Origin: an uncultured Pelagibacteraceae bacterium
GTDB lineage: Bacteria; Pseudomonadota; Alphaproteobacteria; Pelagibacterales; Pelagibacteraceae
Length of the DNA: 48,593 nt
Direction: 5' to 3'
Assembly: GCA_902520645.1 (NCBI GenBank)
Contig: CABYOP010000003.1
Coordinates: forward strand, 1 to 48,593
The notes below the pieces were generated by a model. It was not told the origin of the DNA. It saw nothing but the letters and a program-made list of their open reading frames with translations, and ran no database searches. The position numbers and the translations under genes were made by a program. Shown piece by piece: positions 17,895 to 28,121 of the stretch (the first letter of the stretch is position 1; every line of letters starts with the position of its first letter).

Positions 17895-19109
17895 ATGAGT
17901 AAAATCAAGGTAAAAAACCCAGTTGTAGAGTTAGACGGCGATGAAATGACTCGAATTATCTGGGAGTTCATTAAGAATAAACTTATCTTACCATATCTTG
18001 ATCTAGGAATTGAATATTACGATCTTGGTATGAAAAGCCGTGACAATACTGATGATCAAATCACAATAGACTCGGCAAATGCTATCAAAAAAATTGGGGT
18101 TGGGATAAAATGCGCAACTATTACCCCTGATGAAGCAAGGGTAGAGGAATTTGATTTAAAAAAAATGTGGAGGTCGCCAAACGGTACTATTAGGAATATT
18201 ATTGGGGGTACAGTTTTTAGAGAACCTATAATTTGTAAAAATATTCCAAAGCTAGTTCCTTCTTGGACAGACCCAGTAATTATAGGAAGACATGCTTTTG
18301 GAGATCAGTACAGAGCAACAGATTTTAAAGTTCCTGGTAAAGGAAAAATGGAAGTTAAGTGGACATCAGAAGATGGAAAAGATGAGATAAAATATGAGGT
18401 ATTTAATTTTACTGGTCCGGGGGTAGCACTTTCAATGTATAATTTGGATAAATCAATTCAAGATTTTGCAAGATCCTGTTTCAGTTATGGGCTAATTAAA
18501 AAATGGCCAGTTTACATGTCTACAAAAAATACCATCCTAAAACAATATGATGGTAGATTTAAAGATATATTCCAAGAAGTATTTGAGAACGAATACAAAG
18601 AAGAATTTGATAAAAATAATTTAACTTATGAACACAGATTAATTGACGATATGGTTGCATGCGCAATGAAATGGAGTGGTAAATATATTTGGGCTTGTAA
18701 AAATTATGATGGTGATGTTCAGTCTGATACTATGGCGCAAGGCTATGGTTCATTAGGATTAATGACTAGTACCCTCCTTACACCAGATGGGAAAATTATG
18801 GAAGCAGAAGCTGCTCATGGAACAGTAACAAGACATTATAGAATGCATCAACAAGGTAAAGAAACTTCGACAAATCCTATCGCATCTATATTTGCATGGA
18901 CTAGAGGTCTAGCTCATAGAGGAAAACTTGATGGCAACGATGAATTAATTAAATTTGCCCAAACAATTGAAAAAGTTTGTATTGAGTGTGTCGAAAACGG
19001 AGCAATGACAAAAGATTTAGCAATACTAATTGGCCCATCAAGTAAATACTTAACGACTAATCAATTTTTAGATGAAATTGATGGCAATCTTAAAGCGAAA
19101 TTAAATTAA
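17895..19109 (+). CDS. icd: NADP-dependent isocitrate dehydrogenase (eukaryote-like type)
   Basis: This TCA-cycle enzyme has 404 residues from the ATG at 17895. An ATG further upstream (17838) would add 19 residues lying in the promoter region with no family similarity, so I chose the later start, [20 protein letters not shown]. The sequence has the homodimeric, eukaryote-like features: the [17 protein letters not shown] substrate site, [13 protein letters not shown], and [10 protein letters not shown] in the cofactor region. It makes 2-oxoglutarate and NADPH. It overlaps the convergent alaS gene by 9 bases at the 3' end. Confidence 0.95.
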   Translation: MSKIKVKNPVVELDGDEMTRIIWEFIKNKLILPYLDLGIEYYDLGMKSRDNTDDQITIDSANAIKKIGVGIKCATITPDEARVEEFDLKKMWRSPNGTIRNIIGGTVFREPIICKNIPKLVPSWTDPVIIGRHAFGDQYRATDFKVPGKGKMEVKWTSEDGKDEIKYEVFNFTGPGVALSMYNLDKSIQDFARSCFSYGLIKKWPVYMSTKNTILKQYDGRFKDIFQEVFENEYKEEFDKNNLTYEHRLIDDMVACAMKWSGKYIWACKNYDGDVQSDTMAQGYGSLGLMTSTLLTPDGKIMEAEAAHGTVTRHYRMHQQGKETSTNPIASIFAWTRGLAHRGKLDGNDELIKFAQTIEKVCIECVENGAMTKDLAILIGPSSKYLTTNQFLDEIDGNLKAKLN

Positions 19110-21767
19110 AGCCTTAAGTTTTTCAAAAGCGTCCTCTATTTTTAATTGATCCTGGCCACCAGCTTGAGCAAAATCCTTCCTTCCACCGCCACCCTGACCA
19201 CCAATAATCTCAGATCCAATTTTAACAAATTTAACAGCATCATATTTGCTCGTTAAGCTTTCTGTAACTCCTACCGCTATTCCTACTTTGTCATCTTTGC
19301 TTGCAAAAACTATGACAATACCTTCAGATAAATCTTTTTTACCTTGATCAACTAGTTTTCTTAACTCTTTTGGAGGAAGATCATCAACTTTTTGAAGTCT
19401 TAATTTTATTCCATTAATGTCTTGGTCTTTAATAATATTTTTAGATTTATCATTTAAAATTGAATTTACTGAAAGAGTTTCTAGTTGTTTTGTTAAGTTT
19501 TTAATTAAGTTTTTTTGATCAGATTTATCTAAGCTCGGTTTTCCTCCAAGTTTTGTAATTTGCTCGCTTAATTCTTTAATGGTTTCTTCATCCTTTTCAG
19601 AAGATAGGGCTGAGAGTTTTTCTTTATTTTTCAAATAATTCTCTAATTGTTTGTCTCTTAAAGCCTCAATTCGTCTTACTCCAGCAGCTATTGAAGATTG
19701 GCTGACTATTTTAAATTTTCCAATATCTCCAGTATTTTTAACATGGGTTCCACCACATAATTCTGTGGAAAAATACTTTCCATCCTCATCTCCCATCGAA
19801 AGCACCCTTACTTCGTCACCATATTTTTCGCCAAATAAAGCTAAAGCTCCGTTTTCTACGGCTTCATCAGGTGTCATTAACCTGGTTTTTACATCTGACT
19901 TTTTTGAAACCATATTATTTACAAATTGCTCTATCTTATCAATTTCATCATTTTGGATTGGCTTCATATGACTAAAATCAAATCTCAATCTACTAGGCTC
20001 AACAAGAGAACCTTTTTGAGTTACGTGATCCCCTAATACTCTTCTCAAAGATTCATGTAAAAGATGGGTTGCAGAGTGGTACGCTCTAGTATCATCTCTT
20101 CTTTCAACATTTATCTTCATTTCAACACTATCATTAAGTTTTATAGAGCCACTAACCACTTTCCCATAATGTACAAATAGGTCTCCAAGTTTTTTCTGGA
20201 CATCTGTTACTTCAAATTTAAATTCGTTTGATACAATTTCACCAGTATCCCCTACTTGACCTCCAGACTCTCCATAGAATGGGGTTTGGTTTACAATGAT
20301 CATTCCCTCATCGTTTTCTTTCAGTTGATCAACTTCTTTGTTTTTCTTTAACAAAGATAAAACGATACCTTCTGCTTGATTTGTTTCATAACCTAAAAAC
20401 TCTGTTGAATCCAATTTATCTTTAATCCCAAACCAAATATCTTCAACTGCAGCATCCCCTGAACCTTTCCAATTTTTTTTTGCAAGTTCTCTACTTTCTT
20501 TCATCAAAGATTTAAACTTATCTGTATCAATTGACATTGATTTATTTCTTAAAATATCTTCAGTAAGATCTAATGGGAAACCGTAAGTATCGTATAACTT
20601 AAACGCTACCTCACCTGGTAAAACTTTATCAATTTTAGAAATTTCATCATTTAAGATTTTAATTCCTCTATCAAGAAGAACTAAGAATTTTTCTTCTTCC
20701 ATTCTTAAAGTTTCTTTTATCAAAGACTCAGCTCTCACAAGTTCTGGATAATTTCCTGACATTTCATTTTTAAGAGTATCAAACAAATTATAAAAAACTG
20801 GTTTCTTGGATCCTAATAAGTGAGAGTGTCTCATTCCCCTTCTCATAATTCTTCTAAGTACATATCCTCTTCCTTCATTCGAAGGTAAAACACCTTCTGC
20901 AATTAAAAAAGAGCTTGCTCTTAAGTGATCAGCCATAACTCTAAAACTTGAAAGATTATTTTTATTTGATTTAACTTTAACAATATCTGAAGCTGCATTT
21001 ATAATTTTTTCAAAATGATCCGTTTCGTAATTATCGTGAGTTCCTTGAAGCAGTGCCGCAATTCGTTCTAGCCCCATACCAGTATCCACAGATGGTTTTG
21101 GTAAATTTATTCTTTTGTCTTTTGAAACTTGCTCATATTGCATAAAGACTAAATTCCAAATCTCAATAAATCTATCCCCATCTTCATCTTTAGAACCAGG
21201 CAATCCCCCAGCTAAATGATCTCCATGGTCAAAAAAAATTTCAGAACAAGGTCCACAAGGGCCTGTCTCCCCCATTGACCAAAAATTATCAGATGTAGCT
21301 ATTCTAATAATTCTGTCATCGCTAAAACCCGCTATTTTCTTCCAAAAATTGAAGGCTTCATCATCTTCGTGAAATACAGTTACATAAAGCCGGTCTTTAT
21401 CAATACCAAAATCTTTAGTGATCAAATCCCAAGCATAATGAATTGCTTGTTCTTTAAAATAATCTCCAAAAGAAAAGTTTCCTAGCATCTCAAAGAAAGT
21501 GTGATGACGAGGTGTATAACCAACATTTTCAAGGTCATTGTGTTTTCCTCCTGCCCGAACACATTTTTGAGAAGTTGTTGCTCTTACATAATCTCTTTTT
21601 TCTAAACCTGTAAATACATTTTTAAACTGAACCATCCCAGAATTAGCAAACATCAAAGTTGGATCGTTATTAGGAACTAAATTACTAGACTCAACTATCT
21701 TGTGCTCGTTCTTTTCAAAGTACTTTAAGAAAGTATTTCTTATTTCATTTAAGGTTTTGTCAGCCAT
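19101..21767 (-). CDS. alaS: Alanyl-tRNA synthetase
   Basis: At 888 residues this has the normal full length. The class II catalytic core includes [14 protein letters not shown] and [16 protein letters not shown]. The editing domain has both zinc-binding parts, HSATHLLHE and CGGTHV. The C-terminal oligomerisation/C-Ala domain ends with the glycine-rich [16 protein letters not shown]. It charges tRNA-Ala and clears mis-charged Ser and Gly. Its promoter must lie in the 94 bases before the ATG, which also hold the recA terminator. Confidence 0.97.
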   Translation of the reverse strand: MADKTLNEIRNTFLKYFEKNEHKIVESSNLVPNNDPTLMFANSGMVQFKNVFTGLEKRDYVRATTSQKCVRAGGKHNDLENVGYTPRHHTFFEMLGNFSFGDYFKEQAIHYAWDLITKDFGIDKDRLYVTVFHEDDEAFNFWKKIAGFSDDRIIRIATSDNFWSMGETGPCGPCSEIFFDHGDHLAGGLPGSKDEDGDRFIEIWNLVFMQYEQVSKDKRINLPKPSVDTGMGLERIAALLQGTHDNYETDHFEKIINAASDIVKVKSNKNNLSSFRVMADHLRASSFLIAEGVLPSNEGRGYVLRRIMRRGMRHSHLLGSKKPVFYNLFDTLKNEMSGNYPELVRAESLIKETLRMEEEKFLVLLDRGIKILNDEISKIDKVLPGEVAFKLYDTYGFPLDLTEDILRNKSMSIDTDKFKSLMKESRELAKKNWKGSGDAAVEDIWFGIKDKLDSTEFLGYETNQAEGIVLSLLKKNKEVDQLKENDEGMIIVNQTPFYGESGGQVGDTGEIVSNEFKFEVTDVQKKLGDLFVHYGKVVSGSIKLNDSVEMKINVERRDDTRAYHSATHLLHESLRRVLGDHVTQKGSLVEPSRLRFDFSHMKPIQNDEIDKIEQFVNNMVSKKSDVKTRLMTPDEAVENGALALFGEKYGDEVRVLSMGDEDGKYFSTELCGGTHVKNTGDIGKFKIVSQSSIAAGVRRIEALRDKQLENYLKNKEKLSALSSEKDEETIKELSEQITKLGGKPSLDKSDQKNLIKNLTKQLETLSVNSILNDKSKNIIKDQDINGIKLRLQKVDDLPPKELRKLVDQGKKDLSEGIVIVFASKDDKVGIAVGVTESLTSKYDAVKFVKIGSEIIGGQGGGGRKDFAQAGGQDQLKIEDAFEKLKALI

Positions 21768-21814
21768 ATTTTTAAAATACAGCTTTTTTATTCTATGTCT
21801 AGATATCGATAGGG

Positions 21815-21843
21815 AAAAAAGGCGCTTAAATTAAGCGCCTTTT
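21815..21843 (-). terminator. Intrinsic terminator after recA
   Basis: An inverted repeat with 8-base arms (GGCGCTTA and TAAGCGCC, loop AAT) spans 21821-21839. It is flanked by A6 on one side and TTTT on the other. Read on the minus strand the hairpin is followed by six T's, a classic rho-independent terminator 20-25 bases after the recA stop. The A/T flanks could let it work in both directions. Confidence 0.9.
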
Positions 21844-21861
21844 ATTAATAAAGATGACCTA

Positions 21862-23016
21862 TTAATTCTTTTTTGATTGAGGTGTAGCTTCTGCTTTTTC
21901 AGCTTCTTCTTTTTCAGCTACTTTTTTTTCTTTCTCAATTTTATCAGGATCAAGCGGATTTCCTTCTATTTTCTTAGAAATTACTCCTGCTTTTTCCCTA
22001 ATAGCCATTTCAATTTCTGCTGCAACTTGAGGATTTTGAGCTAAATAAGTCTTAGCATTTTCTCTACCTTGACCAATTTTCTCGCCTTTATAAGCATACC
22101 ATGCTCCTGATTTTTCAATTATATCAGCCTTAGAACCAAGATCGACAAGTTCACCCATTTTGCTAATTCCTCTTCCATACATTAAATCAAATTCTACAAC
22201 TTTAAATGGTGGAGCAACTTTGTTTTTAACTACTTTAACTCTTGTTGAGTTACCAATAATTTCATCTTTATCTTTAATGGCACCAATTCTTCTAATGTCC
22301 ATTCTTACTGATGAATAAAATTTAAGTGCGTTTCCACCTGATGTTGTTTCAGGACTTCCAAACATAACTCCAATTTTCATTCTGATTTGGTTAATAAAAA
22401 TCATCATTGTATTTGTGTTAGAAATTGAACCAGTTAATTTTCTTAAAGCCTGGCTCATTAATCTTGATTGAAGACCAACATGATGATCTCCCATCTCTCC
22501 TTCGATTTCAGCTTTCGGTGTTAGAGCTGCAACAGAGTCAATAACAATAACTGAAATAGAGCCTGATTTTACTAGTGTATCAGCAATTTCTAAAGCTTGC
22601 TCACCAGCATCAGGTTGTGAAATTAAAAGTTCTTCAGTATTTACACCTAATTTTTTTGCATAAACTGGATCTAAAGCATGCTCTGCATCAACAAATGCAC
22701 AAATACCTCCTGCTTTTTGTGCTTCAGCAACAACTTGTAAAGCTAATGTTGTTTTTCCAGATGACTCTGGTCCGTAAACTTCAACAATTCTTCCTTTAGG
22801 CAATCCACCTATTCCTAATGCTAAATCTAAACTCAAAGATCCTGTAGATATTGACTCAATATCCATAGCTCTTTTTTCACCAAGCTTCATTACTGAGCCT
22901 TTTCCAAAATTATCCGTAATCTGAGCTATCGCAGCATCTAATGCTTTGTTTTTCTCTTTGTTGTCCACCTCTTGATCTTTAGTAGATTTAACTACTTTTA
23001 GGTTATTTTTAGTCAT
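21862..23016 (-). CDS. recA: Recombinase A
   Basis: This 384-residue protein carries the Walker A motif GPESSGKT at residues 82-89, the Walker B region [14 protein letters not shown], the L1/L2 DNA-binding loops ([16 protein letters not shown] and [22 protein letters not shown]) and a charged Lys/Glu-rich C-terminal tail. It forms filaments on single-stranded DNA for recombination and, in many bacteria, stimulates self-cleavage of LexA and UmuD. A umuDC operon lies about 3.4 kb away in this window. It is the last gene before a strong terminator, and 108 non-coding bases upstream hold its promoter. Confidence 0.98.
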   Translation of the reverse strand: MTKNNLKVVKSTKDQEVDNKEKNKALDAAIAQITDNFGKGSVMKLGEKRAMDIESISTGSLSLDLALGIGGLPKGRIVEVYGPESSGKTTLALQVVAEAQKAGGICAFVDAEHALDPVYAKKLGVNTEELLISQPDAGEQALEIADTLVKSGSISVIVIDSVAALTPKAEIEGEMGDHHVGLQSRLMSQALRKLTGSISNTNTMMIFINQIRMKIGVMFGSPETTSGGNALKFYSSVRMDIRRIGAIKDKDEIIGNSTRVKVVKNKVAPPFKVVEFDLMYGRGISKMGELVDLGSKADIIEKSGAWYAYKGEKIGQGRENAKTYLAQNPQVAAEIEMAIREKAGVISKKIEGNPLDPDKIEKEKKVAEKEEAEKAEATPQSKKN

Positions 23017-23066
23017 ATTTTGCCTCTTTTATTAAATTTTTTAACACTCGAATCATGATATTAAAT

Positions 23067-23081
23067 GTACACATTTTGTTC
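23067..23081 (-). promoter_or_regulatory. Candidate operator upstream of recA
   Basis: On the minus strand this reads GAACAAAATGTGTAC, 50-65 bases before the recA ATG. It has the spaced GAAC-N7-GTAC form, one base off the direct-repeat GAAC-N7-GAAC box known for alphaproteobacterial LexA. The inner nine bases, ACAAAATGT, recur in front of umuD at 26324-26332. No lexA gene is present here, so this is only a candidate. Confidence 0.35.
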
Positions 23082-23124
23082 TCATTAGCAATATATTTAT
23101 TTTGTACCTCAAAAAGTTAAATAA

Positions 23125-24417
23125 TTACTTAAGATTTAGATATTGGCTATTTAAAAGTCCTACTGCTTTCAAGAGGTTATATTGGGCCATAAGGTAGTTT
23201 TTCTCAGAATTTGCCAAAGATATTTGAGCAGAAAGTAATAATGCATTTGATTGAATAACATCAAGAGTATTTCTTGATCCTCTTTCATACTCTGCTGCAA
23301 TTCCCTCATATGCTATTTGGGATGATCTAACCTGAATTTTTACAGAACTTAGAAAACTTTCTGAAGATTGCAAACTTGACCAGGCACTAGCAACATTAGT
23401 TTCATTAGTTCTAACAGTATCATCTAATAATAATCTTTTTCGTGTGGTTAAATTCGAATTTTTATTAATAGTTGATCTTTTTTTTCCACCAGAATAAAAA
23501 GGCCAATTTAAAGTTGCTTTTAATGTATCTTTTTCCCTCTCATCAATAGTTGAAGTAAGGTCATCTGAGTAAGATCTTTCTAAAGATAAAGAAGCTGTGG
23601 GTTTTAAATCTGACTCAGAAATTGCTAAATCTTTTTCAGATTTTTCAAGATCAAGTTTTGCAATTAAAATATCTGGATTATTTTGTTTAGAAAGATTAAT
23701 GGCTTCATTAAGAGTACTTGGAATACCAACAATTGCATTGGAATTTTTTTTCAATTGTTTTGGATCATTAATTTTTCCAATTATATTTTCATAATTTAAT
23801 TTACTGATTAATAGATCACTTTTTGACTTTGCGAATTGAGCTTGGGCACCTGCAAGAGAAGATTCTGATTGTGCTAAGTCAGTATTTGTAATTTGACCTC
23901 TATCTCTTCTAATCTTATCATTTTCTACTTGTCTAATTAAAAGATTTAAATTCTGTTCGTTTATTTCAAGTGTTTCTCTAGTTAATATTAAATTTGTAAA
24001 AGCATTAATTGCACTATGTAGTATATCTTGCTCTTTCTTTACCAATTTAGCTTTTGCCAGGTCTAAAGCTGTAATATTTTTTTTAAGCGTTATATCTCTT
24101 CCAAAATCTATAATGGTTTGTTCTAATTTAATTGAAGTTGTGAATGGATCAACATCATTGATTGTTGCATCTCCTCCACTTTGATTGGTTAGCTTGTTAG
24201 TATCTTCAATACTTTTAGATCCACTTAAGGTTAATGAGGGCTTATAATCAGCCTTAGAAATATTGACATCTTCCTCTGAAGCTTTAATATTTTCTCTTTC
24301 AGCATTTAATTGAATGTTATTTTGATAAGTTTGGTTTAATGCATCATATAAAGTAACTGAAAATGCATTACTAAAATAAAATAACGATAAACTTATTAGT
24401 ACTAATATTTTTTTCAT
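23125..24417 (-). CDS. tolC: TolC-family outer membrane efflux channel
   Basis: This 430-residue protein has a signal peptide (MKKILVLISLSLFYFSNAFS) and the two-repeat, coiled-coil-rich pattern of outer membrane efflux proteins: an N-terminal TLYDALNQTYQNNIQLNAERENI, a long helical block rich in Asn, Ser, Lys and Leu, and the second repeat with AYEGIAAEYERGSRNTLDVIQSNALLLSAQISLANSEKNY. That last segment is the typical TolC YxxGxxxxxDVL-type helix. It forms the outer membrane duct of tripartite efflux or type I secretion systems; no partner pump is nearby. It overlaps the upstream kinase gene by four bases. Confidence 0.9.
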   Translation of the reverse strand: MKKILVLISLSLFYFSNAFSVTLYDALNQTYQNNIQLNAERENIKASEEDVNISKADYKPSLTLSGSKSIEDTNKLTNQSGGDATINDVDPFTTSIKLEQTIIDFGRDITLKKNITALDLAKAKLVKKEQDILHSAINAFTNLILTRETLEINEQNLNLLIRQVENDKIRRDRGQITNTDLAQSESSLAGAQAQFAKSKSDLLISKLNYENIIGKINDPKQLKKNSNAIVGIPSTLNEAINLSKQNNPDILIAKLDLEKSEKDLAISESDLKPTASLSLERSYSDDLTSTIDEREKDTLKATLNWPFYSGGKKRSTINKNSNLTTRKRLLLDDTVRTNETNVASAWSSLQSSESFLSSVKIQVRSSQIAYEGIAAEYERGSRNTLDVIQSNALLLSAQISLANSEKNYLMAQYNLLKAVGLLNSQYLNLK

Positions 24418-25343
24418 TTGGTTTTATATACAGTAGATTTTATTTGATGGTTATCATTTAAATTTAAAATTATTGAGGCATATTTAGGCACATTCTTAAA
24501 CATATTTTGAGTAATTCTTTGATAGGTTTGCATAAAATTGATTACATCCCCTTTACTCATTATTTTATGTCTACTTTTTTTCTTTGTTTTGAGCCATAGT
24601 TTTTTCTCCTGCTTTAATCGCCATTTTTGTAACAAACTGAAATTTTTTGCTTTTAAATAAATCATACAATTGAGCTGTGAGTATAACTTTTTATATTTTG
24701 TTTTTAATTGCTGATTTACATATTTTCTCCAAACTAGATTTTGATCATTAGTTTTCTCAAGAGAATTTATTGGCTTTTTTAAAGTTTTATTTATCTCTGC
24801 TCTAGCACCAACGCACCAACCTTCAAATATTATTATGTCTGGTTGTTCATTAATATTGTGCCAGTTCTTCTTGGGAGACCTATCATCTACCGCCTTGTTG
24901 AAGTTTGGCAATTTCATTTTTTTAAAGCTTTTAACCTTAGTTTTTTTAAAAAAATTTAGCATCATCTTGATATCATGGGTACCTGGTACTCCCCTGGTCA
25001 TTAACATTGGGTGAATTTTTTTTGATAAGTCTATTCTTTCTTTTCTTGTTTTATAGAAATCATCAATTGAAATTTTAAATACTTTAAGTTTAAAATATTT
25101 TTCTAATATAATTTTTATAATTGAGCTAATTGTAGTTTTGCCAGTTCCTTGCCCTCCAGCTAAACCTACAAAGTAAGGTTTTTTTTTGTTTGCTTTTTTT
25201 GCAATCCAAAAACATATTGGGATCAAAAAAGACTTTATCATCTTTTCTTTATTTTTAAATTTATCAGTAGAAGTTTCTTGAGATGTAATAAACTTTACGC
25301 AGTCATTTTTCACCTTATTAAAACAAAGACTTGCCGATTGCAT
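24414..25343 (-). CDS. D-glycerate 3-kinase-like P-loop kinase
   Basis: This 309-residue protein has a P-loop GLAGGQGTGKTT near residue 60 and follows the glycerate 3-kinase pattern seen in plants and some bacteria: FKISIDDFYKTRKER, HPMLMTRGVPGTHD, PNFNKAVDDRSPKKNW and IIIFEGWCVGAR. It would phosphorylate D-glycerate to 3-phosphoglycerate, feeding carbon from glyoxylate or glycine metabolism into central pathways. This fits the strong glycine focus of the window. The N-terminal 50 residues before the P-loop are somewhat variable. A uridine- or pantothenate-kinase role is less likely given the GVPGTHD motif. Confidence 0.82.
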   Translation of the reverse strand: MQSASLCFNKVKNDCVKFITSQETSTDKFKNKEKMIKSFLIPICFWIAKKANKKKPYFVGLAGGQGTGKTTISSIIKIILEKYFKLKVFKISIDDFYKTRKERIDLSKKIHPMLMTRGVPGTHDIKMMLNFFKKTKVKSFKKMKLPNFNKAVDDRSPKKNWHNINEQPDIIIFEGWCVGARAEINKTLKKPINSLEKTNDQNLVWRKYVNQQLKTKYKKLYSQLNCMIYLKAKNFSLLQKWRLKQEKKLWLKTKKKSRHKIMSKGDVINFMQTYQRITQNMFKNVPKYASIILNLNDNHQIKSTVYKTK

Positions 25344-25348
25344 AAAGA

Positions 25349-25714
25349 TTATTTTTTTTGGTCTAAAGGATGATTTTGTCCATCATTAATTGGAACATTT
25401 TCTAATGCAAGTGTATCAATCTCATCTATACATCCAACATTAAAGCCTGTCATTGCTGGATTTATTCTTGGATTATGATGGGTATAAATTCCACAGTCAG
25501 AGCAAAAGTAATGTTTCGCAACCTTTGAATGAAATTGATAAAGTTTTAATTTATCTTCACCTTTAATAATTTTAAAATCTTCATTTTTTACCATCGACAT
25601 AATTGCACCTTTTCTTTTACAAATAGAACAATTACATTTAATTACTTTAGCTAGATCTCCATCTACGTTAATCTCTGCCTCTACGCTTCCACAATGACAT
25701 TTTAGTATTTTCAT
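25349..25714 (-). CDS. GFA-family (CENP-V/glutathione-dependent formaldehyde-activating-like) zinc protein
   Basis: This 121-residue protein has the Cys pattern of the GFA domain: CHCGSVEAEI at the N-terminus, CNCSICKRKG about 27 residues on, and FCSDCG near residue 70, followed by THHNPR. These cysteines form two zinc sites. The founding member helps bind formaldehyde to glutathione, but most relatives have no proven role. It lies between the glycerate kinase (5-base gap) and the SOUL protein (6-base gap), so it is likely co-transcribed with them. Confidence 0.87.
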   Translation of the reverse strand: MKILKCHCGSVEAEINVDGDLAKVIKCNCSICKRKGAIMSMVKNEDFKIIKGEDKLKLYQFHSKVAKHYFCSDCGIYTHHNPRINPAMTGFNVGCIDEIDTLALENVPINDGQNHPLDQKK

Positions 25715-25720
25715 TTTTAT

Positions 25721-26278
25721 TTATCCTTTGTTTATATCTACTCTAAACATTATTTCATTTCTTTTTAGCATTGGCAGAGTAAATGGTGAATTATAAGAAG
25801 CCCTTATTGGAGGACTTAAAATTGCGATTTTATCTTTTTTAAGTTCTTCTTCCAGAATTTCTTTATTTTTTAAAAAATTGTTATCTGAAGATCGACCTGA
25901 ATATTTAATCACTGCATAATATCCACCTTCTATAGTTAAAATTTTTATATCTGAATTAGATGGCTTGGGTGCATTGTCTTTATTAAATTTTGATGGCAAA
26001 TAAAACTGCATTGTCATATTTCCGTTCTTAATTTCTTGGGTTACTGGAACAGTCATTTTAATTTCTTTTTTTTGCTCATTATTTCCTGAAATATAATTAA
26101 ATAACTTTCTAAAACCATTACCCTGTGTTGTGTTAGTTTCTATCACCAAACGATCAAAATATTTTCTTATTTCATAGTTATTATTTTCATTTATTATCTC
26201 GTAGTTTGCTTCTTCATATGCCATGGTTTGAGAACTTAAGGTTAATATTGAAATTAAAATTAGTAAAATTTTTTTCAT
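25721..26278 (-). CDS. SOUL heme-binding family protein, exported
   Basis: This 185-residue protein has a signal peptide ([20 protein letters not shown]). The mature part starts YEEANYEIINENNNYEIRKYFDRLVIET and continues with the SOUL-domain elements FRKLFNYISGNNEQKKEIKMTVPVTQEI, MTMQFYLPSKF and GGYYAVIKYSGRS. SOUL/HBP proteins bind heme or porphyrin; bacterial members are little studied. Its start faces umuD across a 132-base divergent region. It would be periplasmic or membrane-associated. Confidence 0.88.
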   Translation of the reverse strand: MKKILLILISILTLSSQTMAYEEANYEIINENNNYEIRKYFDRLVIETNTTQGNGFRKLFNYISGNNEQKKEIKMTVPVTQEIKNGNMTMQFYLPSKFNKDNAPKPSNSDIKILTIEGGYYAVIKYSGRSSDNNFLKNKEILEEELKKDKIAILSPPIRASYNSPFTLPMLKRNEIMFRVDINKG

Positions 26279-26322
26279 TTTTAATTATTTAAACTATCTC
26301 TGGTTGAAGTTATCCACAACCA

Positions 26323-26333
26323 TACAAAATGTA
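26323..26333. promoter_or_regulatory. Palindromic TACAAAATGTA between the SOUL gene and umuD
   Basis: TACAAAATGTA is an inverted repeat (TACA, three A, TGTA). Its inner nine bases match the candidate site in front of recA. It lies about 80 bases before umuD and 45 before the SOUL gene, so it could serve either direction. Confidence 0.3.
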
Positions 26334-26393
26334 GTTTGGATGTTCACCTTTTGATTCACTTTTGATTCAGTTACAGACTCAAAATACAACCTC

Positions 26394-26422
26394 TTGAGTG
26401 TATTGTATAAATGCGCTATAAA
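26394..26422 (+). promoter_or_regulatory. Candidate promoter overlapping the umuD 5' end
   Basis: TTGAGT at 26394-26399 and TATAAA at 26417-26422 are separated by 17 bases, a good sigma-70 layout. If used, transcription begins near 26428, after the first ATG of umuD (26411), which would make the ATG at 26441 the real start. Direct repeats with TTGATTC lie just upstream (26351-26369). Confidence 0.35.
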
Positions 26423-26836
26423 TTAGAACAAAACAAGAACATGAAACTAACAATCCCTTATTATCTACATAAAGCAGGCGCTGGTTTTCCTTCCCCTGCA
26501 ACTGATTATATCGAAGAAGATATTGATCTGAACATGCATTTAATAAGAAATGTTCCAGCTACTTTCATTATCAGAGTGCAAGGTAAATCCATGGTGGATG
26601 TTGGAATTAATGACGGAGATTTATTGGTAGTTGATAAGAGTTTAAAACCAAAAAATTTTTCAACAGTGATTGCAAACGTTCATGATGAGTTAGTAGTAAA
26701 AACTTTAGTTCAAGAGCGAGATAAAAAATTTTTAACCTCAGGATCTAAAGAATTTGCTGACAGAATTTTAATTAATGAAGAACAAGATATTTTTATTTGG
26801 GGAGTAGTTACTTATGTCATCCATTCTACGTACTAA
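26411..26836 (+). CDS. umuD: UmuD-like S24 protease/DNA polymerase V subunit
   Basis: This 141-residue protein has the LexA/UmuD cleavage and catalytic features: Ala24-Gly25 in AGAGFPSPATDY, Ser60 in VQGKSMVD and Lys97 in LVVKTL. With the start at 26411 these numbers equal those of E. coli UmuD (cleavage 24/25, Ser60, Lys97). RecA-stimulated self-cleavage would yield UmuD', which joins UmuC in translesion synthesis. A second ATG at 26441 would give a 10-residue shorter arm and fits a candidate promoter better, so the start is not certain. It overlaps umuC by 23 bases. Confidence 0.93.
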   Translation: MRYKLEQNKNMKLTIPYYLHKAGAGFPSPATDYIEEDIDLNMHLIRNVPATFIIRVQGKSMVDVGINDGDLLVVDKSLKPKNFSTVIANVHDELVVKTLVQERDKKFLTSGSKEFADRILINEEQDIFIWGVVTYVIHSTY

Positions 26837-28091
26837 AAAAATAGCGTTAGTTGATTGTAATTCTTTTTATGTTTCTTGTGAAAGATTATTCAACCCTAAA
26901 ATAAGAAGAAAGCCTGTCGTTGTTTTATCTAATAATGATGGCTGTATCATCTCTAGATCCAATGAAGCAAAAGCTTTAGGAATTAAGATGGGAGAGCCCT
27001 ACTTTAAAGGAAAAGATATTATTATTAAAAATAAAGTTGAAGTTTTTTCCTCAAATTATTCTTTGTATGGTGATTTATCTAGAAGAGTGATGCGAACTCT
27101 TAAAAGATTTAATTCAGAAATAGAAGTCTATTCAATTGATGAGGCATTTTTAGATTTATCAAATTTTCCTGATGAAGATGTAGAAAAAATTGGTAAAGAA
27201 ATTAGGGAAACTGTTTTACAGTGGACAGGTATTCCAACTAGTATCGGAATTGCCAAAACAAAAACTTTAAGTAAAGTTGCAAATCATATTGCAAAGAAAA
27301 AACAATCAGGAGTTACTAGTTTAATTGGTATAGAAAATTTAGATCCTATTTTAGAAAAAGTTGAAATTAACGATGTGTGGGGTGTTGGCAGACAACTAAC
27401 TAAGTTTTATCAAAAGCATGGAATTTATAACGCCAAACAATTAAAAAATAAATCTAATACCTGGATCAAGAAATCTTCAAATGTTCTAAGCTCGAGAACA
27501 GCAATGGAGCTTAGAGGAATTCCTTGTATAGGTTTAGAAACGACTACCACTAAAAGAAAAAGCTGTGTCGTCTCAAGATCATTTGGAAAAAGAATTGAAA
27601 CATTTCAAGAGTTAAAAGAAGCAGTTGCAAACTATTGTTTAAATGCCTCTGAAAAAATTAGATCAGAATCATTAGTTGCAAAAGCAATTACAGTTTTTGT
27701 TAGAACTAGTCCATTTCAGAGAAACTTTGGCTATTATTCAAATGCAAAAACAGTTGATTTTCCAATCGCAAATAACAACAGTATTGAAATAGTTAAGACA
27801 GCGATTTCAATACTTGAGAGTATTTTTAAAAATGGATACCGCTATCAAAAAGCAGGAGTGATGCTAACAGGATTATCTAATGCTAGTGATAAAACAAATT
27901 TATTTACCTCTGAAAAAGATGAAAAAATAAATAGTTTAATGAGATCAATTGATAATACCAATCATCGATATGGAAGATCTACTTTAAGTGTTGCAAGTGC
28001 AGGAGTTCACAAAAAATGGAACATGAGAAGGCAGTATTCCTCAAAAATCGATACAGCTGACTTTTATTGTCTGCCAACGATTAGAGCTTGA
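26814..28091 (+). CDS. umuC: Y-family DNA polymerase V catalytic subunit
   Basis: This 425-residue translesion polymerase is full length. The palm motifs are visible: ALVDCNSFYVSCERLF (first metal Asp), VVVLSNNDGCIISRSNEAKALGIKMGEPYF, and the second metal pair in EVYSIDEAFLDLS. The helix-hairpin-helix region contains DVWGVGRQLTKFYQKHGI. The little-finger domain has CVVSRSFGKRI. It copies past damaged bases with low fidelity. The ATG is inside the end of umuD, so the two are translationally coupled as in classical umuDC. Confidence 0.96.
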   Translation: MSSILRTKKIALVDCNSFYVSCERLFNPKIRRKPVVVLSNNDGCIISRSNEAKALGIKMGEPYFKGKDIIIKNKVEVFSSNYSLYGDLSRRVMRTLKRFNSEIEVYSIDEAFLDLSNFPDEDVEKIGKEIRETVLQWTGIPTSIGIAKTKTLSKVANHIAKKKQSGVTSLIGIENLDPILEKVEINDVWGVGRQLTKFYQKHGIYNAKQLKNKSNTWIKKSSNVLSSRTAMELRGIPCIGLETTTTKRKSCVVSRSFGKRIETFQELKEAVANYCLNASEKIRSESLVAKAITVFVRTSPFQRNFGYYSNAKTVDFPIANNNSIEIVKTAISILESIFKNGYRYQKAGVMLTGLSNASDKTNLFTSEKDEKINSLMRSIDNTNHRYGRSTLSVASAGVHKKWNMRRQYSSKIDTADFYCLPTIRA

Positions 28092-28121
28092 TTTATTTAA
28101 CTTTTTTAATAAAAATAGAGT

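Noticed and set aside
26342..26369. A classical GTTC-N7-GTTC LexA box before umuD
   Set aside because: The repeats read GTTC and two ATTC copies; the ATTC pair has the right 7-base spacing but not the GTTC consensus, so I do not call it a LexA site.
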